Below the pieces are notes generated by a model. It worked only from the letters and a program-made list of their open reading frames with translations. It did no database searches and had not been told where the DNA came from. Shown piece by piece: positions 24,297 to 31,816 of a stretch of 47,035 nt of DNA. Within the stretch, counting starts at the first letter, position 1; each line of letters starts with the position of its first letter. The position numbers were made by a program, and so were the translations under genes. The stretch is from G020354785 sp964461435 (lineage in GTDB: Bacteria; Bacteroidota; Bacteroidia; Bacteroidales; UBA10428), in NCBI GenBank assembly GCA_964461435.1, contig CAYWUI010000025.1, positions 1-47,035 of the forward strand, in the 5' to 3' direction.

Positions 24297-24929
24297 CGGA
24301 TTAGTATCAATTTCATGCTTTATTGTAGTAAAGGGACCGTGACCCGGATAAACAGTGACATCGCCGGGAAGGATCAATATTTTTGTTTTAATACTGTCAA
24401 TTAAACTATCAAAATTACCACCGGGCAGGTCGGTTCTGCCGATGCTCCCATTAAACAATACATCGCCGATTATTATAAATTTCTGATCAGCAGAATATAG
24501 TGCAACACTGCCTCTTGAATGTCCGGGAACATGAATAATCCTGAGCTCTGACCTGCCAAATTTAATTATGCTGTTATCTTCAACATATTCATCAATGGGG
24601 GGAGGACTGTCAATTATGAATCCGAAAAACTGGCCGTATTCCATTGCATCATCCAATAAGTGTTGATCATCTTTATGTGCTGCAACGGTTATATTGAAAC
24701 TCTCTGAAATAAAAGCATTCCCGAGAATATGATCAACATGGCAATGAGTATTGACAATTTTCAGAGGTTTTAATTTTTTTTTATCAATGTATCTCTTTAG
24801 CTCATTCTTCTCTTCAGCAGCAAAACAACCAGGATCAATGATCAGGCACTCTTTGGTTTCATCGGCAAGGATAAATGTATTTACCTGAAAATCATTAAAT
24901 ATAAATTTTTCAATAGAAATCATTATCAA
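24285..24929 (-). CDS. MBL-fold metallohydrolase, glyoxalase II-like
   Basis: A 214-residue cytoplasmic metallo-beta-lactamase-fold protein. The metal motif THCHVDHILG (HxHxDH), later VPGHSRGSVALYS, GDVLF and VYPGHGPFT supply the two-metal site residues. Proteins of this length and pattern in Bacteroidota are annotated as hydroxyacylglutathione hydrolase-like, but glutathione is often absent in these organisms, so the thioester substrate is open. Start may be ATG 24929 or 24923 (MISIEKFIF). It lies between pcm and gcvP on the same strand, with 59 bases to pcm and a 71-base gap to gcvP. Confidence 0.88.
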   Translation of the reverse strand: MIMISIEKFIFNDFQVNTFILADETKECLIIDPGCFAAEEKNELKRYIDKKKLKPLKIVNTHCHVDHILGNAFISESFNITVAAHKDDQHLLDDAMEYGQFFGFIIDSPPPIDEYVEDNSIIKFGRSELRIIHVPGHSRGSVALYSADQKFIIIGDVLFNGSIGRTDLPGGNFDSLIDSIKTKILILPGDVTVYPGHGPFTTIKHEIDTNPFLK

Positions 24930-24988
24930 TATTCTTCCTTAATTTCGTTTTATGTAGCTAATAAAATGTTAAAAATAGGACAATTATT

Positions 24989-25636
24989 TTAATTTTTGCC
25001 TTTCAACAAGGGAACGAAAACAAAATATCCATGCTCAGTTTTTTTGAACTCATTTTCCCCGGTTTTTACAACAAGGGTCATAACTTGCGAATATGAACTG
25101 CCTGTTGGCAGAACCATTCTTCCACCGATTTTTAATTGTTCAAGTATGTTCTCCGGAATTTTAGGGGCGGCAGCAGTAATTAATATTTTATCGAATTTTG
25201 CATATGTAGGAAGTCCCGAATAACCATCCCCATAAAAAAAATGCGGATTATAACCAATCCCGGGCAGTAAAGTTTTAGCCTTAATCATAAGTTTTTTTAT
25301 CCTTTCAATTGTATATACCCTGGCTCCCATTTCCAATAATATTGCAGCCTGATAACCGGAGCCGGTACCAATCTCAAGAATTTTATCCCCTGGTTTTACT
25401 TTAAGAAGTTCTGTCTGAAAGGCAACAGTATAAGGTTGTGAAATTGTTTGTCCCGATCCGATAGGAAAAGCCTGGTCTTTATATGCAAATTTCATAAAAC
25501 TGCTATCCATGAAAAGATGCCTCGGCACCCTGTTTATAGCATCCAGTACTGCCTGGTCCTTAATACCTTTACTCCTTATTTCCTCAACAAGCTTTTTTCT
25601 TAATCCTTTATGCAGGTATGTATCCTCCATGGACAA
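24989..25636 (-). CDS. pcm: Protein-L-isoaspartate O-methyltransferase
   Basis: Uses S-adenosylmethionine to methylate isoaspartyl residues in aged proteins, starting their repair. The 215-residue product shows GSGQTISQPYTVAFQTELL (substrate side), then ILEIGTGSGYQAAILLEMG (SAM motif I), then YTIER (end of strand 2 acid), and ILITAAAPKIPENILEQL. All are diagnostic for the PCMT family. A minus-strand -7 box (complement of 25653-25660, TACATTTG) gives a very short leader, and a 9-bp-armed inverted repeat lies exactly upstream of it, so expression may be controlled. Confidence 0.95.
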   Translation of the reverse strand: MSMEDTYLHKGLRKKLVEEIRSKGIKDQAVLDAINRVPRHLFMDSSFMKFAYKDQAFPIGSGQTISQPYTVAFQTELLKVKPGDKILEIGTGSGYQAAILLEMGARVYTIERIKKLMIKAKTLLPGIGYNPHFFYGDGYSGLPTYAKFDKILITAAAPKIPENILEQLKIGGRMVLPTGSSYSQVMTLVVKTGENEFKKTEHGYFVFVPLLKGKN

Positions 25637-25652
25637 AATATCTTAACTCATG

Positions 25653-25660
25653 CAAATGTA
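25653..25660 (-). promoter_or_regulatory. -7 box for pcm
   Basis: TACATTTG on the minus strand fits TAnnTTTG, 17 bases before the pcm start codon. The inverted repeat at 25663-25687 replaces the expected spacer and -33 region. Confidence 0.5.
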
Positions 25661-25662
25661 AT

Positions 25663-25687
25663 CTTATCAACAAAAATAGTTGATAAG
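25663..25687. promoter_or_regulatory. Inverted repeat CTTATCAAC-N7-GTTGATAAG, operator candidate
   Basis: Perfect 9-bp arms around a 7-base spacer, between the divergent genes pcm and the Gfo/Idh-like gene. It abuts the pcm -7 box, so a bound dimer would block or activate pcm transcription. No T-run follows, which argues against a terminator. Confidence 0.5.
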
Positions 25688-25724
25688 TTAGTTTGAAAAA
25701 ATAATTGTCTATTTCTAAATGTCC

Positions 25725-25732
25725 TATGTTTG
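25725..25732 (+). promoter_or_regulatory. -7 box for the Gfo/Idh-like gene
   Basis: TATGTTTG fits TAnnTTTG, 16 bases before ATG 25749. An ATTG lies 17 bases upstream, closer than the usual 19-21. Confidence 0.45.
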
Positions 25733-25748
25733 TAAAAAGGTTATGTAA

Positions 25749-26675
25749 ATGATTAGAATCGGCATAATAGGTAATGATCACAGGATTCACAGGCACATAA
25801 ATACAATAAAAAATATTCCTGAATTTGATTATAAGGGTTATTATTGTCCTGATAAAACTTCTGCAATTAATATACTACGGGACTACAGGTTAAAAAGGTT
25901 TTCATCCCTTGAGGACTTTTTGGATTCAATTGATGCAATCGATATTATAAGCACAAAACCTGACCTTTATGAAATTGTGATCTCAGCACTTAAGAGAACA
26001 AAACATATATATCTCTCTCCTTTGTTGCTGAAGTCACATGAGCAGGCTTCCAGAATAATAAAACTGGCCAATGAAGCAGACATAACTCTGATGGTGCAAA
26101 AGTCAGCTAAGTATAATGCTGCCCTTAACTCTGTTCTTGATAGATTATCCGGGGCCAGGCTTATTGAAATTCAGCATCATGCGCCACGAAAATCAAATAA
26201 TTCAGACAACTCCATATTCTCAGTTATTATCAATAATCTGGATATTGTTCATACTATTATACGGTCTGATAGCAAGCTTATAAAAGCTTGCGGAATAAAT
26301 ATCCTGGATAGCACCCCTGATATTATAAATGCCCGAGTTGAATATGATAACGGATGTGTTGCAAATATCAATTGCAGCAATCTGGCATTAAGAAATAATC
26401 ACAAAGCTACATTTATACTAAAAAATGAAATTATAAAAGTTGACTTAAATTCCAATAAAACACAGGTCCTTTTGCCGGAAAAAGATAGTTACGGCAATAA
26501 ACACAGATATAATATCAAGGTAGAATCATCAAAGATTGCTCCTAATAACCCGTTATATTACGAATTTATTAGCTTCAGGGATACCATAATTAATAATTCA
26601 AAATCTCTGTCAAATCTCGAAGATGGTTTCAAATCACTGTTAACTGCCTTCAAAATATTTGAAAAAGTCCGTTAA
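25749..26675 (+). CDS. Degenerate Gfo/Idh/MocA-family protein
   Basis: A 308-residue protein with the plan of NAD(P)-dependent sugar oxidoreductases: N-terminal Rossmann half (IRIGIIGNDHRIHRHINTI, then SSLEDFLDSIDAIDIIST, then ANEADITLMVQKSAKYN) and a C-terminal sheet domain (CVANINCSNLALRNNHKATF; YYEFISFRDTI). Two key features are lost: the glycine pattern GxGxxG reads GNDHRIH, and the E-K-P motif with the catalytic lysine reads YLSPLLLK. It may bind a nucleotide sugar without oxidising it, or act in another way. It precedes, by 153 bases and with a separate promoter, a polyprenyl-phosphate sugar transferase gene, which hints at a role in polysaccharide synthesis. Confidence 0.75.
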   Translation: MIRIGIIGNDHRIHRHINTIKNIPEFDYKGYYCPDKTSAINILRDYRLKRFSSLEDFLDSIDAIDIISTKPDLYEIVISALKRTKHIYLSPLLLKSHEQASRIIKLANEADITLMVQKSAKYNAALNSVLDRLSGARLIEIQHHAPRKSNNSDNSIFSVIINNLDIVHTIIRSDSKLIKACGINILDSTPDIINARVEYDNGCVANINCSNLALRNNHKATFILKNEIIKVDLNSNKTQVLLPEKDSYGNKHRYNIKVESSKIAPNNPLYYEFISFRDTIINNSKSLSNLEDGFKSLLTAFKIFEKVR

Positions 26676-26778
26676 ATATACTACCTTACAATAACTTCAT
26701 TTAAATGCTGATTTCTTCATTTAATACTAAAATATTGATTATAAGTCAATTTTTGTTCTCTGTATTAATAAGAATTTA

Positions 26779-26786
26779 TATTTTTG
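26779..26786 (+). promoter_or_regulatory. -7 box for the sugar transferase gene
   Basis: TATTTTTG fits TAnnTTTG; a TTTG at 26752-26755 lies 23 bases upstream, slightly more than usual. The start codon is 42 bases downstream, preceded by GGAG at 26818. Confidence 0.45.
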
Positions 26787-26828
26787 TGTGAATATTGGAT
26801 AAAGGCATTTTGAATAGCGGAGATAATA

Positions 26829-28244
26829 ATGAAAAAGAAACTGCAACTGGCAAAGTACTTAATAAGTGATTATCTGGCGGCACTGTTAAGTTGGACATGT
26901 TTTTATGTATTTAGAAAGGCATACATTGAACCATTAAAGTTCGGATATAAGATTTCTATTTCCTTTGATGAAAAATTTTACCTCGGACTTTTAATAATAC
27001 CGGTATTCTGGCTGATCCTTTATTATTCAGCGGGTTATTACAGGGATGTATTCAGAAAATCAAGACTTTCGGAACTCTGGCATACAATCCTTATTTGTCT
27101 TTTTGGTGTTATTATCCTGTTCTTTGCATTAATCCTGGATGATACCATTCAGTCATATTCAAATTATTATCTCTCATTTTTTGCGTTATTTTCTTTTCAA
27201 TTTACCCTCACCTATATACCCCGTCTTATTATAACCACTCATACAGCTCACAAAATACACAACAGAATAATAGGATTTAATACCATAATAATAGGAAGCA
27301 ACAGGCAGGCAGTAGATATATATCTGGAGATTCAGAACCAATCCCGCAGCAGCGGAAATAAAATAATCGGATTTGTAAATGTGAATGACAAACCCAAATA
27401 TTTGCTACAAAATCATATACCGCACCTGGGTACTCTTGACGAACTGAAACAGGTAATAAAGAGGCACAAGGTTGAGGAGGTAATAATAGCCCTTGATCCC
27501 TCGGAACATGACAAGATTGGCCGCATTATTAATAGCCTGATCGATAGTAACGTAATTATCAAAGCTATACCAAGTATGTATGATATATTGACTGGAAAAG
27601 TCAGGATGAATACAATCTTCGGAACCCCTCTTATTATGGTTTCTCACCAGCTAATGCCTGTATGGCAGGAGAATCTGAAACACTTTTTTGATATTGTTAT
27701 CTCTATGCTGGCATTAATTATTTTTTCTCCCCTGTGTATCTTCCTTATTGTTGGCATTAAACTAACTTCAAAGGGACCCGTATTTTACAGTCATGAAAGA
27801 ATCGGAAGGTACGGAAAGCCGTTTACGATATATAAATTTCGCTCTATGCACGTTGGTGCTGAAAAAAACGGGCCCGAGTTATCTTCAAGAAATGATGACA
27901 GGATAACAAGATTCGGACGTTTTATGAGGAAACACAGGCTTGACGAGATTCCAAATTTTTATAACGTCTTAAAAGGAGAAATGTCCCTTGTAGGCCCCAG
28001 GCCTGAAAGAAAATATTTCAAGGACCGGATAATTGAAAAAGCACCTCACTATATACACCTTCTTAAGGTCAGGCCGGGCATTACGTCATGGGGCCAGGTT
28101 AAATTCGGCTATGCCGAGAATGTCGAACAGATGATTAAACGGTTAAAATACGACCTGATTTACATTGATAATATGTCCCTGTATGTCGACATTAAAATTA
28201 TAATTTACACTTTAATAACCATTATCAGGGGCAGAGGAATATAA
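26829..28244 (+). CDS. Undecaprenyl-phosphate sugar phosphotransferase (WbaP/WcaJ type)
   Basis: Transfers a sugar-1-phosphate from a nucleotide sugar to the polyprenyl carrier, the first step in building an exopolysaccharide or O-antigen unit. The 471-residue protein has four to five N-terminal membrane helices (residues ~10-150), a cytoplasmic Rossmann-like linker domain (FNTIIIGSNRQAVDIYLEI; IGFVNVNDKP; VEEVIIAL), a further membrane segment (FFDIVISMLALIIFSPLCIF) and the catalytic domain: GRYGKPFTIYKFRSMHVGAE, RKHRLDEIPNFYNVLKGEMS, LVGPRPE and RPGITSWGQV. Glucose or galactose are typical substrates; which is used cannot be told. No other glycan genes follow, so it stands apart from its cluster. 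Confidence 0.93.
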   Translation: MKKKLQLAKYLISDYLAALLSWTCFYVFRKAYIEPLKFGYKISISFDEKFYLGLLIIPVFWLILYYSAGYYRDVFRKSRLSELWHTILICLFGVIILFFALILDDTIQSYSNYYLSFFALFSFQFTLTYIPRLIITTHTAHKIHNRIIGFNTIIIGSNRQAVDIYLEIQNQSRSSGNKIIGFVNVNDKPKYLLQNHIPHLGTLDELKQVIKRHKVEEVIIALDPSEHDKIGRIINSLIDSNVIIKAIPSMYDILTGKVRMNTIFGTPLIMVSHQLMPVWQENLKHFFDIVISMLALIIFSPLCIFLIVGIKLTSKGPVFYSHERIGRYGKPFTIYKFRSMHVGAEKNGPELSSRNDDRITRFGRFMRKHRLDEIPNFYNVLKGEMSLVGPRPERKYFKDRIIEKAPHYIHLLKVRPGITSWGQVKFGYAENVEQMIKRLKYDLIYIDNMSLYVDIKIIIYTLITIIRGRGI

Positions 28245-28245
28245 A

Positions 28246-28803
28246 TTACCCTAAAGCATGTTTTTTAATGATGTGGTACTCCGGTCCGGCAGGCTTTAGA
28301 ATGCTTTCATATAAAATAATTTCTCTAACCTCAACTTCCTGAAATATTGTATTTTTAAAACTATATGCCAGATCTTCCAGCTTTTGCTTTGCTCTCAAAA
28401 ATTTAATACGCGCGATTGTTAAATGAGGTGAAAATAGTTTGTCTGATTTCTCAAAACCAAACTTCAGCATTTCTTCATCAATAGCATCTTTCAGCAAAGT
28501 TAATTCTTTGCAGGGACTAAAGCCTATCCATAATACCCGTGGATCGCGGAAGTTTTTAAACACTCCGAATTCTTTTATCTCCATCGAAAATCCCCGGAAA
28601 CTACAGGTAACTTTCTCCAGGCTGTCATTTATTGCGCTAATACCCGAAATTTCAACACTGCCAAGAAATTGCAGGGTAATATGATACTGGTGAGCTTCTG
28701 CCCATTTTATGCGCTCACCTGCCAGTTCATTCCTAAGCATGTTTATTTTCTCAATAATATCTTTATTTAAAGGTATATCAATTGCGATAAAGAGTCTTTT
28801 CAT
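28246..28803 (-). CDS. thpR: RNA 2',3'-cyclic phosphodiesterase
   Basis: A 185-residue 2H phosphoesterase. Both catalytic HxT motifs are present: HITLQFLG at about residue 41 and HLTIARI at about residue 127. The N-terminal RLFIAIDIP is the standard family start. Such enzymes open 2',3'-cyclic phosphates at RNA ends, giving 2'-phosphates, and ligate tRNA halves in vitro; the in vivo role in bacteria is uncertain. It ends 1 base from the convergent sugar transferase stop. Confidence 0.93.
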   Translation of the reverse strand: MKRLFIAIDIPLNKDIIEKINMLRNELAGERIKWAEAHQYHITLQFLGSVEISGISAINDSLEKVTCSFRGFSMEIKEFGVFKNFRDPRVLWIGFSPCKELTLLKDAIDEEMLKFGFEKSDKLFSPHLTIARIKFLRAKQKLEDLAYSFKNTIFQEVEVREIILYESILKPAGPEYHIIKKHALG

Positions 28804-29219
28804 ACATATACTGATTTATTCATTACTGCAATATAAAATGTTTTTCATAAAGTATTATGAATATAAATTACAAAAATATCATCTGCCCGGCCATGTATTT
28901 CTGAAGTTTTTCACTTTTAACATTATTATGCAGCATGCCGGTTCAATTGCCGACAGAATTACCGTGGCAAAAGATCGCATTTTATCCTTTTCAAATATTT
29001 TATCACCGGTAGATTATATTCTAAGATAAATTTTTTTATGTTATATATTTATATATTTTTTATTAAACAATATTACTATAAGTAATAATACATAATATAA
29101 CTTATTTATTATTTAGATTTAATTTAAATTAAGCTATTAATATATTAAATATTGCTTATTTACACTTGCCTACATTATTTATAATATTTTTAGAATAAGC
29201 CTAAAATTGAATATTCATA
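28804..29219. other. AT-rich gap with one unexplained segment (28838-29029)
   Basis: No gene is recognised. Positions 28838-29029 form an open plus-strand frame of 63 codons (MFFIKYYEYKLQKYHLPGHV ... SIADRITVAKDRIL, partial) with higher GC than the rest; I do not recognise the product, and the minus strand has a 33-codon frame over the same piece, so a structured RNA or decayed gene is equally possible. From 29030 to 29219 the DNA is almost only A and T, with a 7+3+7 inverted repeat TATTACT-ATA-AGTAATA at 29071-29087. The promoter of the next gene begins at 29220. Confidence 0.4.
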
Positions 29220-29251
29220 TTTGTTTAGTGTTTAATTATTACTTAATTTTG
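29220..29251 (+). promoter_or_regulatory. Canonical Bacteroidota promoter for the ECF sigma-folE unit
   Basis: TTTG (29220-29223), a 20-base spacer and TAATTTTG (29244-29251) match TTTG-N19-21-TAnnTTTG in full. It lies 29 bases before ATG 29281 and is the best primary-sigma promoter seen in the window. Confidence 0.75.
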
Positions 29252-29280
29252 TTAAACATTATTAATAAAACACTAAAACC

Positions 29281-29784
29281 ATGACAGCAATCGAATTTAA
29301 CTACCAGTTAACAAGCCTGTGGAGCAACCTGGAAAGGTTTGCTCTTCGTCTGACTTCCAATACGAACGACGCCAAGGACTTGTTGCAGGAAACGTTCATG
29401 AAAGCTATTACCTACAGGGATAAATTCTCAGATAATACAAACCTGAAAGCATGGACATATACTATAATGAAAAATACATTCATTAATAATTACCGTAAGT
29501 CATCCAAAGTCAATACAACTTTTGATCATTCAAATGATTTGTATTTTATGAACTTAAACAAAGCATCCGGCATGGATTTGCCGGAATCATCCTATTCTAC
29601 CCAGGAAATAGAGAAAAAGATCGAACTTCTGGACAGTGAATTTAGAATCCCCTTTCTTATGCATGTTAAGGGATTTAAATACAAAGAAATTGCCGACAGG
29701 CTAAATCTTAAAATCGGAACTGTGAAAAGCAGAATATTCTTCGCACGTAAAAAATTAATGGATACTCTTAAAGATTATAAATAA
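29281..29784 (+). CDS. ECF-type RNA polymerase sigma factor
   Basis: A 167-residue RpoE-like factor. Region 2 covers DAKDLLQETFMKAITYRDKF and LKAWTYTIMKNTFINNYRK; region 4 covers LDSEFRIPFLMHVKGFKYKE, partial, continuing EIADRLNLKIGTVKSRIFFARKKL in two adjacent motifs. This compact form, common in Bacteroidota, usually lacks a dedicated anti-sigma gene, and none is beside it here. Transcription starts from a canonical primary promoter, and folE follows after 10 bases, implying cotranscription of a regulator with pterin synthesis. Its target promoters are unknown. Confidence 0.92.
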   Translation: MTAIEFNYQLTSLWSNLERFALRLTSNTNDAKDLLQETFMKAITYRDKFSDNTNLKAWTYTIMKNTFINNYRKSSKVNTTFDHSNDLYFMNLNKASGMDLPESSYSTQEIEKKIELLDSEFRIPFLMHVKGFKYKEIADRLNLKIGTVKSRIFFARKKLMDTLKDYK

Positions 29785-29794
29785 TATTTTTCCC

Positions 29795-30496
29795 ATGAAA
29801 ACAAACGCAAATTCTCTCAAAACAAAAGTTAATGGTATTGATAACAAATATAATGATCATTTGAGGATTATTATTAACACACCGGTCACAACAAATGCCG
29901 GTACTCCGGATGACAAAGTGAAAATTGAGCTTATAGAAAAACACTTTGCAGAAATTATGAATATTCTGGGCATGGATCTTTCAGATAACAGCCTGAAAGG
30001 GACACCTCACAGGGTAGCCAGGATGTTTGTTAAGGAAATATTCAGCGGATTGAATCCTGACAACAAGCCAAAGATTAAGTTATTTGAAAATAGTTTCAAT
30101 TACAATCAAATGCTTGTCGAAAGGAATATAACAGTGAATTCATACTGCGAACATCACTTTGTGCCTGTCACAGGTAAAGCACATATAGCTTATATATCAA
30201 ATGGATCAGTTATCGGATTGTCTAAAATAAACAGAATAGTACAATACTATGCAAAGAGGCCACAGTTGCAGGAGAGACTTACGGAACAAATTGCCGGTGA
30301 ATTAAAGACTGCTTTAAATACGGAAGATGTTGCCGTTATGATCGAAGCCACTCACATGTGCGTAACTATGAGAGGTATAAATGATGAAAACAGTGATACC
30401 GTTACTGCAAGTTTTCATGGTAAATTCCTTGATAAGGATACAAGAAACGAATTCCTCGCTTATATAAATGCTTCTCCCGGATTCATAAATAAATAG
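29795..30496 (+). CDS. folE: GTP cyclohydrolase I
   Basis: Opens GTP to 7,8-dihydroneopterin triphosphate, first step to folate and other pterins. The 233-residue product has ~45 extra N-terminal residues of low complexity before the conserved part: GTPHRVARMFVKEIFSGL, then NSYCEHHFVPVTGKAHIAYI (zinc Cys and His pair), then LSKINRIVQYYAKRPQLQER, partial, and ATHMCVTMRG with the third zinc ligand. It belongs to the type IA enzymes. Its neighbour upstream is an ECF sigma gene. The window also has phhB, another pterin gene, but 20 kb away. Confidence 0.97.
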   Translation: MKTNANSLKTKVNGIDNKYNDHLRIIINTPVTTNAGTPDDKVKIELIEKHFAEIMNILGMDLSDNSLKGTPHRVARMFVKEIFSGLNPDNKPKIKLFENSFNYNQMLVERNITVNSYCEHHFVPVTGKAHIAYISNGSVIGLSKINRIVQYYAKRPQLQERLTEQIAGELKTALNTEDVAVMIEATHMCVTMRGINDENSDTVTASFHGKFLDKDTRNEFLAYINASPGFINK

Positions 30497-30589
30497 TGTT
30501 AATAATATGTATTATGTTAAGACTTAACCTGAGTATTTGTCTCCGGGAAAGTTTTTTTTAAAATATGGGCGCTGTCCCTATTTTATTTA

Positions 30590-30597
30590 TACATTTG
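30590..30597 (+). promoter_or_regulatory. -7 box for the purM unit
   Basis: TACATTTG fits TAnnTTTG, 35 bases before ATG 30633. It lies inside the longer open frame that starts at 30537, which argues for the later start. Confidence 0.5.
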
Positions 30598-30632
30598 CTA
30601 AATTAGCACCATTTTTAATTAAGCATTTTCTT

Positions 30633-31799
30633 ATGTCTGCAATGACACGGTATAACAAACGCGGCGTCTCAACTTCGAAGGAAGATGTATATAATGCTAT
30701 AAAAGAACTTGATACCGGTATTTTCCCGAACGCCTTCTGCAAAGTGTTACCGGATTTCGTGGCAGGAGATAAAGAGTACTGCAATGTCATGCATGCTGAC
30801 GGAGCAGGCACAAAATCAGCCCTGGCATATATGTACTGGAGGGAGACCGGTGATTATTCCGTCTGGAAAGGAATTGCACAGGATTCAATTATCATGAATA
30901 TTGATGACTTGTTATGTGTCGGCGCCATTAATAATATTCTCTTTTCTTCGACAATAGGCAGAAATAAAATGAAAATCCCCGGAGATGTTATCATCCATAT
31001 TCTGAAAGGATATGACGAAATAATCCGGGAATTTCAGAAATGGGGAATTAATCTGTACCTGACAGGGGGAGAGACAGCTGATATAGGGGACCTTGTAAGA
31101 ACAATTACCGTCGATGCAACGGTTACATGCAGAATGAAAAGATCTGAGATCATTGAGAATAATATACGTGAAGGAGATGTTATAGTCGGTTTGGCATCTT
31201 CGGGACAGTCTGTATATGAAAAAGAATTTAACAGTGGTATCGGCAGTAATGGCCTTACTTCTGCCAGGCACGACATGTTTGAAAATTATCTTGCTGCAAA
31301 ATATCCCGAAACGTATGATGATTTAATTCCAAAATCTTTGATATATACAGGAAAGTATTCGCTTACGGAAAAAATTGAGAACCTGGGCATTGATGCAGGC
31401 AAATTGCTTTTGTCTCCAACACGCACTTATGCCCCTGTTATAAAAAAAGTGCTGGAGAAGCACCGTGAAAACATCCACGGTATGATTCACTGCTCAGGAG
31501 GAGGACAAACCAAGGTGTGCAAGTATATAAATAATGTTCATGTTATTAAAGATAAACTGTTTGAACTGCCTCTTCTTTTCAAATTAATCCAGGAACAGTC
31601 AGGAACCTCCTGGGATGAAATGTATGAAGTATTTAATATGGGCCACAGGTTTGAAATCTATATTTCCCCATCCTATGCTGATGAAATCATTTCGATATCC
31701 AAAGAATTTAAAGTTGATGCCAAAGTTATAGGCTATGTCGATGGTTCTGACATTAAAGCATTAACAATAAAAAGTGAATTCGGAACATTTCATTATTAA
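30633..31799 (+). CDS. purM: Phosphoribosylformylglycinamidine cyclo-ligase (AIR synthase)
   Basis: Closes the imidazole ring in purine synthesis using ATP. This is the Bacteroidota-type PurM of ~388 residues: TRYNKRGVSTSKEDVYNAI, then VMHADGAGTKSALAYMYW (phosphate-binding DGAGTK), then IAQDSIIMNIDDLLCVGA, then LTGGETADIGDLV, and MIHCSGGGQTKVCKYI. The frame is open to 30537, but the ATG at 30633 matches the family start and follows a -7 box. Together with prfA (17 bases downstream) and pyrF it forms a gene order often kept in Bacteroidales. Confidence 0.92.
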   Translation: MSAMTRYNKRGVSTSKEDVYNAIKELDTGIFPNAFCKVLPDFVAGDKEYCNVMHADGAGTKSALAYMYWRETGDYSVWKGIAQDSIIMNIDDLLCVGAINNILFSSTIGRNKMKIPGDVIIHILKGYDEIIREFQKWGINLYLTGGETADIGDLVRTITVDATVTCRMKRSEIIENNIREGDVIVGLASSGQSVYEKEFNSGIGSNGLTSARHDMFENYLAAKYPETYDDLIPKSLIYTGKYSLTEKIENLGIDAGKLLLSPTRTYAPVIKKVLEKHRENIHGMIHCSGGGQTKVCKYINNVHVIKDKLFELPLLFKLIQEQSGTSWDEMYEVFNMGHRFEIYISPSYADEIISISKEFKVDAKVIGYVDGSDIKALTIKSEFGTFHY

Positions 31800-31816
31800 C
31801 ATTTCACTTTTCTGCT

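Noticed and set aside
29071..29087. TATTACT-ATA-AGTAATA inverted repeat
   Set aside because: The surrounding DNA is almost only A and T, where such repeats arise by chance; kept only as a remark.
30537..30632. 32 extra codons before purM
   Set aside because: They contain the -7 box and do not match PurM; ATG 30633 fits the family.
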